From Crossaster papposus (Eukaryota > Echinodermata > Asteroidea > Velatida > Solasteridae): a DNA stretch of 64,000 nucleotides. Where the stretch lies: contig JBAIAA010000669.1 in NCBI GenBank assembly GCA_037893245.1, positions 806,001 to 870,000 of the forward strand, given 5' to 3'. Positions 43,583-55,984 of the stretch are shown here, piece after piece. The first letter of the stretch is position 1. Each line of letters opens with the position of its first letter. The notes under the pieces were generated by a model. It was not told where the DNA came from and did no database searches. It worked only from the letters and a program-made list of their open reading frames with translations. The translations under genes and the position numbers were made by a program.

Positions 43583-44140
43583 TCGAATGGTGTAAAGTAT
43601 GATATGGACCAATTATTAATGGATGATACTGTAACAAAACATTGACAACATTAACTAACATGGTACATGTACATGATGTATTAGTTTTTTAACATTTACG
43701 GTTGCACATTTTAAAGAGTACACTCCGTAAAATGCTATACATTTGTAATATATCGAAAGACTAAATATCCTTGTCAATATAAAATGCCAGTAAATTAGCG
43801 GAAATGTCCCTTTTGCTCGTAAAAGTCGACATTCATAAGGGTGTTTTCAACAAAAATATTGTCGAATGGTGTAAAGTATGATATGGACCAATTATTAATG
43901 GATGATACTGTAACAAAACATTGACAACATTAACTAACATGGTACATGTACATGATGTATTAGTTTTTTAACATTTACGGTTGCACATTTTAAAGAGTAC
44001 ACTCCGTAAAATGCTATACATTTGTAATATATCGAAAGACTAAATATCCTTGTCAATATAAAATGCCAGTAAATTAGCGGAAATGTCCCTTTTGCTCGTA
44101 AAAGTCGACATTCATAAGGGTGTTTTCAACAAAAATATTG
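43583..44140. repeat. Tandem duplication, two units of 279 bp
   Basis: 43583-43861 and 43862-44140 appear identical by eye, each starting TCGAATGGTGTAAAGTATG and ending CAACAAAAATATTG. No gene is in it. The identity means a very recent duplication or an assembly artefact. Confidence 0.95.
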
Positions 44141-45345
44141 TCCAGCGCTCCAAATAGCGCCCTCTGTTGATAGGCATAGTCAGCGCGCGATTCAGCAATG
44201 CAACGTATTTTCTTACCGAGTGGTTTGTACGACGTCATTTGCGACGCAGATGAATTACCGTGTGCCTTATTTCGCGCATCGACAATAGGGTGGGTTGTTG
44301 AAACTCCCTCGAAAAGCAATACCGGTAAAACAAACTAGGTTAACAAAAACATAAAACATTCAACACGAGTATTTAACTTTGTTACAATTATACGACAGCG
44401 TTCAGAGCCAAACAAAAAGTAAACACCATTTTAACCAGCCAGACGTGTTTTCCCCCCAGGGATACTCTTAGGGACTGCTTTTATTTATCATAATGTCCAG
44501 CCAGGGACTGACAACGATGTGAAGCGGGCATCTGAATGACTTTAATGTAAACATTATTATTATTATTTCCCGATGTGTGACCTCCCTGAAACCAATCCGT
44601 GGACGGTGGCCGGTTCCCTATTGACAAAGACTCCTCCATTGCGAACGGTGTCAACTGGAAGATGGAACAGTCAAGTACGCCACCCTCTAATGAGGAGATC
44701 TGGAATAAATACCTAAAGAGAAGATGGGTCAGCTGCAACAAGAGGCCGGACTATATAACTGTATAGCTAGATAAATTATAACGAACTACATACAACCTAC
44801 AGGAAAATGTGTGGAACTGAACATTTCTAGGCGACTAAGAAAATTGTTGCAGAAATGTATGAAATTTAACAGATCACCGCATCTCTCAACATTCAAGCCA
44901 GCTTTTTAAAAATGAAATTTGTATATAAAATTGTTTTAAGAGCCGTCTCGTGCGCAAAATAATGGTCGATACTTTATTTATTGCTGTCGCAGAGGTTATA
45001 AATTTGTCAACTTCGTCAGAATGAGCTAAAGCTGATGTTCACGAAACTGAGATTGATACCCCGAGAATTGATTCCTTAGGTGAAGTGGGACCATGCCAAC
45101 CGAGTGCATGCAGAAGAACGGGCGCCTTTTAAAGAACTTTAAAACATCTTGGGAGGAAATTAATTACCGGTAGGCCTACTATTACTAATATTCAAATAGT
45201 CTTGTCGGTACACAAACCAACATAATAATTGAAAGTAACAAAATGACCACCTTAAAATTTAATCAAGTATTAAATTAACAACACAAATTGTCTTGATACC
45301 GGTAAGATAGCAACAGACGTGTGGTATTAATGTACAAGTTGTCAC
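44141..45345. other. Gene-free stretch before copy 5
   Basis: No coding frame of note. A minus-strand 86-codon frame at 44481-44741 has no recognisable domain. The stretch from about 45240 on is paralogous to 24640-25060 before copy 3. Confidence 0.5.
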
Positions 45346-45686
45346 AAGAGGGCGCTATGCAGAAAAAAAGCGCCCTTTTTCAAATGTATCACTCTTTTTT
45401 GGTCAATTACGGCGAGTTACGTTTTTAGAAAACTTTCAACCTTGTTTTTCGTACCCAGCGAGGATGTTTAAACATACTGGATATAGTTTTGGGGAATTTT
45501 GACTGTTCATTGTCCTGAAATTCACTGATATCTGGGTCACATATGGTTTTTAACCACTGTGCCCTCCATTTTCCGCTCCATGCCCCTCCTCAACATAACC
45601 ATCCTGACACTGAGTATTCCTGAATGTAACAGTCGCAACGAAACTGTTTTCTTTCTTTTTCCGGAAGTATACACTTCATGATCACG

Positions 45687-48600
45687 ATGGCGGAGGCTGC
45701 TGCCCGAACCGTGTTGGACACAATAAGCCAGGGGCACCTGGAAGGTCCGATCTGCTGCTGTCGATTCAAGGACCCTAAGATGTTAGACTGTCTTCATAGC
45801 TTTTGCCTGAACTGTCTGGGAGAGATGGTAAGCAAACAAAACGCAGAGGCGGCGAAGGTAACATGTCCAGTTTGCAGGAGAGAGACGAACGTTCATGACG
45901 AAGGAGTGCAGAGTCTGTCTTCCAGCTTCTTTCTGATATCTCTTGTCGATGAGATAAACAAACAAGAGCAGTTATTAGGAAAGGTAACTACTACTAGTGC
46001 GACTTGTGAATCATGTGAAAAAGGAAATGAGGCCGTGTCGAGATGCCTTGACTGCAAGGAGAACATCTGCAAGAAATGCCAAGAGGCGCACCGTCGCTTG
46101 AAGTCCACCAAAGACCATCGCATTATTCCAGCGGAAGACTTGGACAAACCGAGTGCTTCACCAACAGATGCTACTAAGACGGCCCCACCAACATGTAGAA
46201 AACATAGTGATCAGGTTATATGTTTTCACTGTGAGACTTGTGATACATTGATTTGCGCCATGTGTGTTGCAACTGAGCACCAAACAGCGGAACATAAGTT
46301 CATTGGTATCGGTGACACCATCAAATCATTCCGTGAGAGTGTCGAGGACAAATTGCAACAGTTCCAGAAAAGCAAAGAGCAATTTGCATCAAACGAAGAC
46401 TCTATCAAACATGCACAAAATAGGTTGCAAATGAAACTAGCTCAGGCTTGCAGTGATATTTCTGCAAAAGCGGAGGCAGAAATTGCTAAAATCAGAAGCA
46501 AAGCAAAGGTAATCACCGAACAAGTCAACCAAATCTGTCGGGAAAGAGACAACGAGTACGAAAAGGTGCCCATGCGCAACCGTGACCAGATGGAACACGC
46601 AGATCAGATATTCACAGCCGTAAACGACTTGATGAGTCAAGTCGATGATTTCGAGCTTTTGGAACTCAAACCAAAGGTGATGCACAATTTAGAATTTAGG
46701 ACAGGAAAGCAAACTTGTTTTCTTGAAGAAAATATATATCTACAATTGTATTGATTTTTAGATCAACAGTTGGCACAGTTGCAAACAGTTGCACACATTT
46801 GATATGCAAGCTGGATATTACATAGACAATTCAATTTACAATATTTCCACAAAATTTGGTATGACAACTATACAAATATGACAATCGATTTTAACACGAC
46901 AACCGCTATTCAACACAATGACGTTATCAAAACGACTACTTCTATCAAAAATGACAAGCACTATCCAAAAACGACAGCCATAAGGTCTATCATAGAAAAG
47001 ATAGAAAAGGTCAATGTTATGGGCAATCTCAAGTATTGGCAATTGTACATGTGTATACAAAGAAGGAATGAATTGATTTTTAAAAGATCAATACAATCAA
47101 GTTAGTCTCAATAATACAATTCATAGATATTTTTAAGACAGGCAATTTACTAATACAAATTATTATATTCATAATACAATATCTAAACATTCATAAATTT
47201 AAGGATGTGCAAATATGAAACTTGCAAATCACCATTGCTTCCGTATGGATTAAAGTTAAGACACAATGCCAGTGGATGGATAAATATATATTTGTTTCAA
47301 TTGAACATACCTATTCAAGGTTTATTAAACTCCAGAATCCAGTACCTTGTCAAGTTACAACAAGTATCAATAAATATACACATTTGTATCACTAAGTACT
47401 ATGTTTTTTAAAAGTATAAAGGTCAAACAATGTCCAAGATATGTTCCTAACGATATACTACAATATAGATGTTGCAATCAAAATGCAGTGCAGTGTGTCC
47501 AAACGTTCCCAGATGTGCATTTTAAATGTTTTAAGCAATGCGAGGATGGAGGTTATTACTAACCTCAAAATATAAGGTACAATATACTCTTAGGATAATT
47601 TATCCCGAGTCCCCACCTGGTGCATTAATTTAAGATAATTTAATAAGGTACACTATACTCTAGGATAATTTGTCCCGAGTAGAAAACTTAGTGCATCAAA
47701 TGCAAAAGGAATTAATAAAGGAATTTCATACAAACAAATGCAAGTTATAACACTTACCGACCAAAGCGGCCCCACACCTCACATGCCTCCACGAAGACGT
47801 GAAACTTGTCCTAAGACATAATATTTTTAATGTGCGTACCAACGTTCGCAAAGTGTGTTGGCAAATACGTCAACGAAAGTATTGGCATACGCAAAGCAAA
47901 GGCATGTGCTGCGTTGCTGGCTCAGCTATAGAGTGACTCTCTGTAAGACCACGCGTCCAACAAGAACACTAAGTGGAATGCAAGGAATTTATCAAAATAA
48001 AGCCCGAGCATAGTCATTCTAAAATCAGCCGACTGTGTACTGTACTAGCGCACAGCATACCATATGTAAATTGATGACTACAGGGCGCCGCCAGGCGAGT
48101 CAGTTACACAATAATAATTTTAATTGGTGGCACTATTTACAGTGCAAACAAAACAATCTACAAGTACCAGGCAGCGTAACAGTCTGGCTGGTTACATTCA
48201 GAAGGAGCTCAAATGTGAACCGGCAAAGGTGGGTCGTTCGTTCATTGGGGTCAAATGTCAAGATGTCGTCAGTGAACAGGATCTTGGCAAGATATTGCTT
48301 AAAGAGAAGTGGCAGGTGAAGGAAGAAATCGGCAAGGAAGGAAACGGTGACGGGGAATTCCACGTCGCCAGAGGTGTTGCATGTTTCAGCAACGGGGACA
48401 TTGCTGTGACAGACATAAAGATGAATCGACTATCGATATTTACCTCCACTGGACGTTTCAAAACTTCGGCCGCTCAAAGCGGGCATCAGCTGGACGCTCC
48501 TTTGGGCATTGCTGTCACCTCAGATGATCTGCTTTTTGTCACGGACAAAAATAAAGTGAAGTTTTTTTACGGCAATCTTCAGTTGATTCTCGAATTTACA

Positions 48601-48783
48601 CCATCTAAGGAAGAGGCAAGTCAGTTAACCGATATTGCGATAGACGCAGCTGGAGAACGACTAGCTGTGGCTGACTCGGGCAGGAAAGTTGTTTCTGTGC
48701 ATTTGCTTGATGGCTCGTTAGTAGCAACCATTTCAAACGAAAATGTGACACTTTATTTAGCGATAGATGATATGGATGTATAG
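45687..48783 (+). pseudogene. TRIM-NHL copy 5, broken: RING change, insert, 3' loss
   Basis: The 5' part reads in frame from MAEAAA (ATG 45687, or ATG 45678 three codons earlier) through RING, B-boxes and coiled coil, then stops in inserted sequence at 46754. The first RING cysteine, C20, is glycine (LEGPICC), so one zinc site lacks a ligand. The coding sequence resumes at about 48198 (QKELKCEPAK) after a 1.5 kb insert and reads the NHL region until DDMD, where it joins the downstream CACTC/GAGTG field and stops at 48783. The last 130-odd NHL residues are gone. The acceptor AG at 45666-45667 is still present. A truncated RING-defective product is possible, but a normal TRIM-NHL protein is not. 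Confidence 0.9.
46693..48197. other. 1.5 kb insert in copy 5 of unknown type
   Basis: It interrupts the codons that in the other copies read LEF-QKELK. No gene. It contains a direct repeat of about 55 bases (47573-47627 and 47643-47698; GGTACAATATACTCTTAGG and TAATTTATCCCGAGT). I see no clear terminal repeats; a 4-base ATTT/ATTC flank is a weak target-duplication candidate. The right boundary looks like an acceptor (TTACATTCAG), but no matching GT donor is at the left edge, so an intron is not favoured. Confidence 0.6.
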
Positions 48784-50730
48784 GAGTAAAAAGCCCACTC
48801 TCAACAAGAGTGAATCTCTTACCAATCCAACAAGAGTGAAATTTAGTTTTTCAGAGTGAAGGCAACTCAAAAAAAGTGAAAACCACTCCTAAAAAGTAAA
48901 TTCTCACTCTTCCGAGGAACCATATGAAGAACAGCTATAAAAGAGCTGTCTTTCATAATTATGGCTCCTCGAAAGAGTGAACAGTTAATTACGCTTCTCG
49001 AGTGGTTTTCCCCATTTTTAAAGCTGTTTTGTACTCTGAAAAAGTAAATTTCAGTTTTTTGTGAGTAAACTGTTCACTTTTATACATTTAGAGAGTTGAT
49101 CTGTGTTTAGGTTTCAGAACATCTAAAGTACGATGCGGCGCCGCGTTGATTGCTTGATCAGAGCTGCTAAGTTTCCAGCATAGTGTAACAAAACCAGGTA
49201 CATGTATGTAAACACAATGGGCTTGAAATTCCATTTTCTATAGTGCAAGCTGATTGTTCTTTTACCAGCCAACTGGCCCTTTTTTCTTTTTCTTACTGGC
49301 CTGGACTGGCCTAAATACACAATTGTTGCTTGTAATCGTTAATAGGATTAACCCAATTGTTAAACTAATTATATGCAAATTACTCGAACAATACAATTAC
49401 CTGTAAATCTGCCTCACCTGACTTGGCTTTGTAGTCAACAGGGCTAGTCAGTATATAAACTGTGTCACAATGCTTATCATGAAGGACTTGTGACTGGGTG
49501 ATGTAGGAGAGACACGTGTGTCGTGTGTGTATTTCGTCTTTGGTTGCCGGCCTCATGTGTTGTACATGTAAGTTTAATTTACATACAGTTATGTGCCCAT
49601 ACCCCCTTTTCAGTCGCACTTGTTTATTCTTTTAGGATTGTATAAGTTTTTAGTAGCGTTAGGTTGTATTCATTTTTGTCGGGCTTTGCATGTTATCCAG
49701 CATGGATAACATGCCACGAAGTTATATATTTGTTTTCATTTCTCAAACTGAATCCATACTGCTTAAATCCATACTGTCTAAAAAAATTGTATATAATAAT
49801 TAAAAACCAAAAGACGTGGCTTTAGGAAATATAATTTATTTCTTCATTCATTTTTGTTGTGAATTTGGTTGTCTACTGGCGGATCCCAGGTGGGTTTCGT
49901 TACAATACCAACGAGGTCCTGCTTGAGTCGGTGGACGCTAGACGGTGTCCCACGGCGTCCCATAGACGGCATCGGCCCTGGAGTAGTTTATTCGATGACA
50001 AAACATATTATTTCCATCTTGGCCTGATATCTACTGAAACTGTACTTCCAAGAGCTTAAAGATCCAAAAACTTAATAAAGTCATTAGGATAATCAATCAC
50101 ACGATGACGTCATTATGACGTCACCTCAATTTATATCTTTAACACATCCCGATATACCTGCATACCAAGTTTGAACCCAATCGGACTTGTAATTCATTAG
50201 AATGAGGGCCTCCAAATGTTCACTTCGATGTGACATCACATGATACCTGATGACGTCATCGTGACAAAAAGGTTTGACACTTGGCGAAACAGCTCTTGCT
50301 TTTGTAATTTTGTGTTTTGTTTTTTTGTGGTCTCGTTAGCTGAACCAAGTTTAGGAATTGTCTATTCAATCACTATTTGTGTATGTAGTATGTATGGGTT
50401 TGTATCCGCATTCAAATAGTGGACGTTGAACAATAGAGGACAATAGGGTCCACAATTGACATAAAGTCCATGATTGTAAATCGTAGGGAGGCCTTCCAAA
50501 AACGTTCAAGTATAAACAAAAGAGGAACAATAGGGGGTCCACGGTGGAAGGTGTTTACACACATGGGTGTGTGGGTTTCTGAATTCGGTACCATGTGGAG
50601 ACCTAAACACAATGGGGACAATGGGAGTCGAAATGTCTCAACAGGGTAATTTCTATAGATTAGTAGGTCTCCACAAAAAAAATCACGACATATTATATTG
50701 TTTAAATAAAATTACTTAAAAACTAGGGTT
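48784..50730. repeat. 3' flank of copy 5
   Basis: Paralogous to 27380-29190 without the TTAA foldback. About 49180-49910 is inserted or unique sequence, with no gene seen. It ends in the left arm of the TTAGGG-like foldback at CTAGGGTTAAGATGTG, which is the empty site of the LINE at 29191. Confidence 0.65.
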
Positions 50731-50814
50731 AAGATGTGTGTTAGGGTTAGTGTTTGGATTAGGGTATAATATAGGCTATATTGTATTCTATCATTTTCCA
50801 ACGATTGCCGCCCG

Positions 50815-51604
50815 GCATAACGCGATAAATTCATTTAAAAATCTGAAAAATCATCACGGTTTTGAAACTTTATTAAATAAAACAACGTACACGACAGCTG
50901 TTTTTAAACTTTATTTTAACTTGATTGTATTTAAAAATCAACTCGTTTTTTTGAAGCATCTAGTTGTAAGTAATAATTTGTTATCGCAAACTCATTTCAA
51001 TTTTAGATTATTAAATTTAAACAAAGTTTTCTACATCATTTTCTACCTGTAACACGTCTCTTTTCAAAGGTGGAGAGGAAAGATGCTTTGCCATAAAAAG
51101 CTACTATCCAAAATAAATACACCTCGATTGCACATGAATTCTGTGAATATTTCCAAGGATAATTATTATTCTTTCCTGCATATATGGAGAGATATGTATT
51201 GTCCATTATGAACTTCCGCAGTTTTACGCGGAGAGCCAGTCGTCTGAACTTTCAACTAGAAAATTAAAAATAGCAACTGGTTTTTCCCATGGAACTACAA
51301 ATACAATTGGTTTTCACCTCGAACGCTGCGCAATTGTTGCACAAATACACAGACAAATGGCGTCTGCGGAAGTAGGCCAATACCTTCAACTTGAATAAAG
51401 AGAATTTATGTGTTAATATTTTGTGCGACACAGACCTTTCATACCCTCGATGTTGAGTGAAGCAGTACTACTAATTTACTACATGTACTAGGCTTGATCA
51501 CACCTTTAGCCGTTTAAAGTAGTTCTTGTGTTTACCTCAGGGTTTCTTGTGTTAAATCATTTGTGGCTGAAGGCCCCATCCAACTGGCGAATTAGTTTTG
51601 AAAA
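50815..51604 (+). promoter_or_regulatory. TRIM 5' cassette, type I, for copy 6
   Basis: It matches copies 1, 4 and 7 (CACGGTTTTGAAACTTTA, TTTTACGCGGAGAGCCAGT, GTGCGACACAGACC, GCCCCATCCAACTGGCGAA). It ends TTTTGAAAA/GTGAGTAC with GT at 51605-51606. With the acceptor AG at 52479-52480 the intron would be about 0.87 kb. Confidence 0.5.
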
Positions 51605-52168
51605 GTGAGTACATTGTACATGTTGAATAGATTCATGTAATTGATTTTTTAATAAGTGAAATAGCTTAGTATTTTATAGTAAACATGTCTGATATTTGTA
51701 ATAGAATGATTAGCTTTTGGGGGGATTGTATTGTATGTACATGTACATGTACAATGCAGTCTGTTGGCTCTACCCATTTCCGGGTAAAAAATGTCACTTT
51801 CTCGGTCAAGTGTTATTTTGACCATGAAAAGGATAGAAGCAAATATAATTTCATATTCAGTCTCCCGTGTACACTATCTAGCCCTACAATAGGTTGATAA
51901 AGTCACTTCGGAATAAAATAAACACCTGTGACTCAAATTAAGTTGATTATAATAATAACCCGATGCACTATACACCATCGCCGTTTCCGCATACTATGCT
52001 CTCCCCATTTCCGGGTAAAAACAAACTTTCTCTGTAATTTTGCGACCGAAAAAACGTCGCTTTCTCAGTCAAAATGGACGAGAAAAATGTAATTTGTTTT
52101 ACTTAGAAAGTGTCATTTTGACCATGAAAAGGATAGAGCAAATATATTCAGTCTGACATAATACCTAG

Positions 52169-52240
52169 CCCTACAAATAGGGCTGTATTTATTGGCTCTT
52201 TTTTGTCTATAATCTTGTTACAGGCGAGAAGACAAGTATG
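52169..52240. repeat. Truncated hairpin module upstream of copy 6
   Basis: CCCTACAAATAGGGCTGTAT, TTGTCTATAATCTTGTTACA and GGCGAGAAGACAAG are present, but the right terminal repeat is missing. A second TTTCTCGGTCATTTTGACCC palindrome follows at about 52330. Confidence 0.6.
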
Positions 52241-52492
52241 TTGGTAGAACAAACTCTGGGTCAGATTAATTGATCCTGTATCTGAACCTATATATATTTG
52301 CTCTACTCATTTCCGGGTAAAAATAGACACTTTCTCGGTCATTTTGACCCAGAAAATGTCGCCTTTTCGGTCATATGATGAACGAGAAAAATGTCATTCG
52401 TTTTTTCTCGGAAGGTCTTATTTTGATCATGGAAAAGATAGAGCATTTCTAAGTTTTTTATTTCCGTTTTTGTCGTTAAGATCATAATCACA

Positions 52493-54398
52493 ATGGCGGA
52501 GGCTGCAGCCCGAACCGTGTTGGACACAATAAGCCAGGGGCACCTGGAATGTCCGATCTGCTGCTGTCGATTTAAGAATCCTAAGATGCTAGACTGTCTT
52601 CATAGCTTCTGCCTGAACTGTCTGGGAGAGATGGTGAGCAAAGAGACGACAGAGAGGGCAAAGATAACATGTCCAGTCTGCAGGAGAGAGACGGACGTTA
52701 CTGACAAAGGAGTGCAGAGTCTGTCTTCTAGCTTCTTTCTGATATCTCTTGTCGATGAGATAAACAAACAGGAGCAGTTATTAGAAAAGATAACTACTAC
52801 TATTGCGACTTGTGAATCATGTGAAGAAGGAAATGAGGCCGTGTCGAGATGCCTTGACTGCAAGGATAACATCTGCAAGAAATGCCAAGAGGCACACCGA
52901 TTTCTGAGGTACACCAAAGACCATCGCATCATTCCAGTAGATGACCTGGACAAATCGACGGCTTCACCAACAGATGTTACCAAGACTGGCACATCACCAA
53001 AATCGTGTAGAAAGCATAGTGATCAGGCCATATGCTTTCTCTGTGAGACTTGTGATGTGTTGGTTTGCGCCATTTGTGCTGCAACTGAGCACCGAACAGC
53101 GGTACATAAGTTCATTGGTATCGGGGGTGCCATCGAATCATTCCGTGAGAGTGTCAAGAACATATTGCAAAAGTTCCAAAAAAGCAAAGAGCAATTTGCA
53201 TCAAACGAAGACTCCATCAAACATGCAAGGAATAGATTGCAAACGAAACTGGCTCAGGCTTGCAGTGATATTACTGCAAAAGCGGAGGCAGAAATTGCTA
53301 AAATCATAAGCAAAGCAAAGGTAATCACCGAACAAGTCAACAAAATCTGTCAGGAAAGAGACAGCAAGTACGAAAAAGCACTCATGTGCAACCGTGACCA
53401 GATGAAACGCGCAGATCAGATCGTCACGGCCGTAAATGACTTGATGAGTCAAGTCGATGATTTTGAGCTGTTGGAACTCAAACCGAAAGTTATGCACAAC
53501 TTGGAATTCCAGAAGGAGCTCAAGTGCGAACCGGCAAAAGTGGATCTTTCGTTTGTTGGGGTCAAATGTCAAGATGTCGTCAATGAAAAGGATCTTGGGG
53601 AGATATTGCTCAAAGAGAAGTGGCAGGTGAAGGATAAGTTCGGCAAGAAAGGAAACGATGACGGGGAATTCCAATTCGCCAACGGTGTTGCATGTTTCAG
53701 GAACGGGGACATTGCTGAAACTGAAACGACTATCGATATTTTCCTCCACTGGATGTTTTAAAACTTCGGCCGCTCAAAGCGGTCATCAGCTGGACGCTCC
53801 TCGGGGCATTGCTGTCACCTCAGATGATCTGCTTTTTGTCACTGACAAAAGGAAAGTGAAGGTTTTTTACGACAATCTTCAGTTGATTCGCAAATTCACA
53901 CCATCTAAGGAAGAAGCAAGTAAGTTAACCGCTATTGCGATAGACGCAGCTGGAAAACGACTAGCTGTGGCTGACTCGGGCAAGAAAGTTGTTTCTGTGC
54001 ATTTGCTTGATGGCTCCTTAGTAGCAACATTTCCAAATGAAAATGTGACATATTATTTAGCGATAGATGATATGGAGCGCCTGCTCATTTCTAACTACAA
54101 AAATAAAACCCTCTTCTGCGTAGACCTCAACGGCAATGAGGTGTTCAGTATCAAGACACTTGTGGACAAAAATCCTGCGAGTCCCACCGGGATCCTTTGT
54201 GACACTCACGGTTACTTTAATGTAGCTGTTCATTACGGTGGCGTGGGAAACTTTCAAATACAACAGTACGACCCAAATGGATCACTGGTAGGAACTGTAG
54301 CCGAAAATCTGTACAATCCTCTAGGAATGACCTCTACACCCACTGGCGACATGGTTGTTGCAGACAGACATTCCATCAAGATCTTGCAGCGGATTTAA
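52493..54398 (+). pseudogene. TRIM-NHL copy 6, frameshifted in the NHL region
   Basis: The first 412 or so codons read normally: complete RING (C20 to C63), two B-boxes with the copy 1-type linker (TSPKSCRKH), coiled coil and the start of NHL. At about 53717 an 11-base deletion relative to copy 3 removes most of the segment between ATTGCT and CTGAAACGAC. The frame then stops at 53761 after 422 codons. The rest of the NHL propeller continues in another frame from LKRLSIF to SIKILQRI, stop 54398. The result would be a TRIM without NHL, perhaps dominant-negative if expressed. The acceptor AG 52479-52480 and ATG are intact, so decay is recent. Confidence 0.92.
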
Positions 54399-54633
54399 AT
54401 TACCTAATAGGCACTGCTGCTTACTTGAACCAAACTACATCTGCTATGGGCTCCGTGCACCCCAACAAAAAGAAAAGGCAAGGTGGGGGAAAAATATCGA
54501 CGCCATCTTATCTGACTTCAATTTAAGTGGCTGGTTCATGGAAAATAATTCCATACACGGACATCACTTGACACCCAGTGCACAAACACTATGAGACTTG
54601 TCTGAAAAAAAATGTTTTCTCAGTAAATGCTTT

Positions 54634-54868
54634 GATATTTTCTGAGCTCAATTTGTCTTTTTAGGATTTGTTATTGCTTACTGATCCATTGCTGATAGAT
54701 CAAAGTAGGGAACAATTAGTGATGTCCATGTATGAATGTCTCTCCAATTCCCGCTACATGTATTATATTTTTAATCAAAAGGCAATTTTGAGAGGCGGCG
54801 AACAAAGAAATCGGCCATCAGAAAGCAATAACATATCCTAAAAACTCAAATTTAACTCCGAAAATATC
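54634..54868. repeat. Foldback element downstream of copy 6
   Basis: Paralogue of 4900-5128: TTTCTGAGCTCAATTTG on the left and CAAATTTAACTCCGAAAA on the right, with TTTTTAGGATTTGTTATTG against CAATAACATATCCTAAAAA. Confidence 0.75.
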
Positions 54869-54981
54869 AAAGCATTTTTTGTTACTCAAGGTTCGTAAAT
54901 TTAGTTTTTACTCTTCTACAATTATAGGTATTTAGTTTTTCTAATAGTGCGCCTCGCTCGTAGATTTAAAAAAACAACCTA

Positions 54982-55984
54982 TTTTTCTGCAGTGGTATTT
55001 AGTTGAAGACATTAGTGAAGAAATGTCATCTTTGTAAAATTGTGCTTCTCAAATTTATGACAATAAAAGAACATTGTGGTATGGTAACTTTGATTGCAGT
55101 AGTTGTTGTCGGGGTACAGGGCGAGGTAAAAAAAAATTACTGATTTTGATGTATATTCATGATCTTTTCATGTCATGATGAAGTTACAGTTTGCCAGAAA
55201 TGATTTCAATATTTGAATACTAAAGATCTAATACGATTATTAACCTACGTTTGCAAAAAATCTGAATTTGTGTGTGAAATTGTTTGAATAAATAACACAT
55301 TATGATCAAGATCGTGCATTTTTTGACTAAACAGCCAATTTAACATACTACACATTTCCTCAGTTCTGAATGGTCATTTGCTGCGTAATGAGATCAGTAA
55401 ATTGTCTGTAAATAAACAACACTTTGTATGTGTTTGATGTAAATTTACACAACATGTTGTATTTTAAGAAAGTGTTTTTGTAAATTTATATCCTCTTTGT
55501 ATACATTAACGCTACACAACACGAACATATTATTCGTATTTTCAAGGTCGCAGTACCGTTATTTTTTGTTAAACTAAAATACGGCGATGGTTTGCTACTT
55601 TACAGGTGAAAACCCCCGTTATTTAACCCAAAACTATACAGTGTACCTTGCCAGAATCTCAAGTCAGCCGGCAATCGTTGGAAATATCTTACTATTTTTA
55701 AAGACTGTCTCCAATTTATGAAATTTATTTGCAATACTGTTACACATCCGTAAATGTGGGCCAGCCAACTAGAGTCTGGTTTCCTAACCTGATAAATCTC
55801 CAATGTCTGTAAATTGCTCTGTTTTGTTTGAATGAAGTCGGGGAACCAGACTGCAAAACAACATTAATGTTTTTGGTTTTTCTAGCATCTATGGTCAGCC
55901 TCACGAGTATACGAAACCTCTAACCCATCCAATTTAGACAATTACAGCAAAAGTAAATGGTGTATACTACCTTTAAGAGGTTAT
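54982..55984. repeat. 3'-flanking block between copies 6 and 7
   Basis: It corresponds to 1-1050 and, in its first part, to 5212-5930. Non-coding. It contains CAGTGGTATTTAG, GTACAGGGCGAGG and CTTGCCAGAATC landmarks. Confidence 0.75.

Noticed and set aside
44481-44741. 86-codon minus-strand frame before copy 5
   Set aside because: No recognisable domain, no conservation with the copy 3 locus, and length within chance expectation.
46693-48197. Intron gained in copy 5
   Set aside because: The right edge resembles an acceptor, but the left edge has no suitable GT donor, and other lesions show that the gene is broken.
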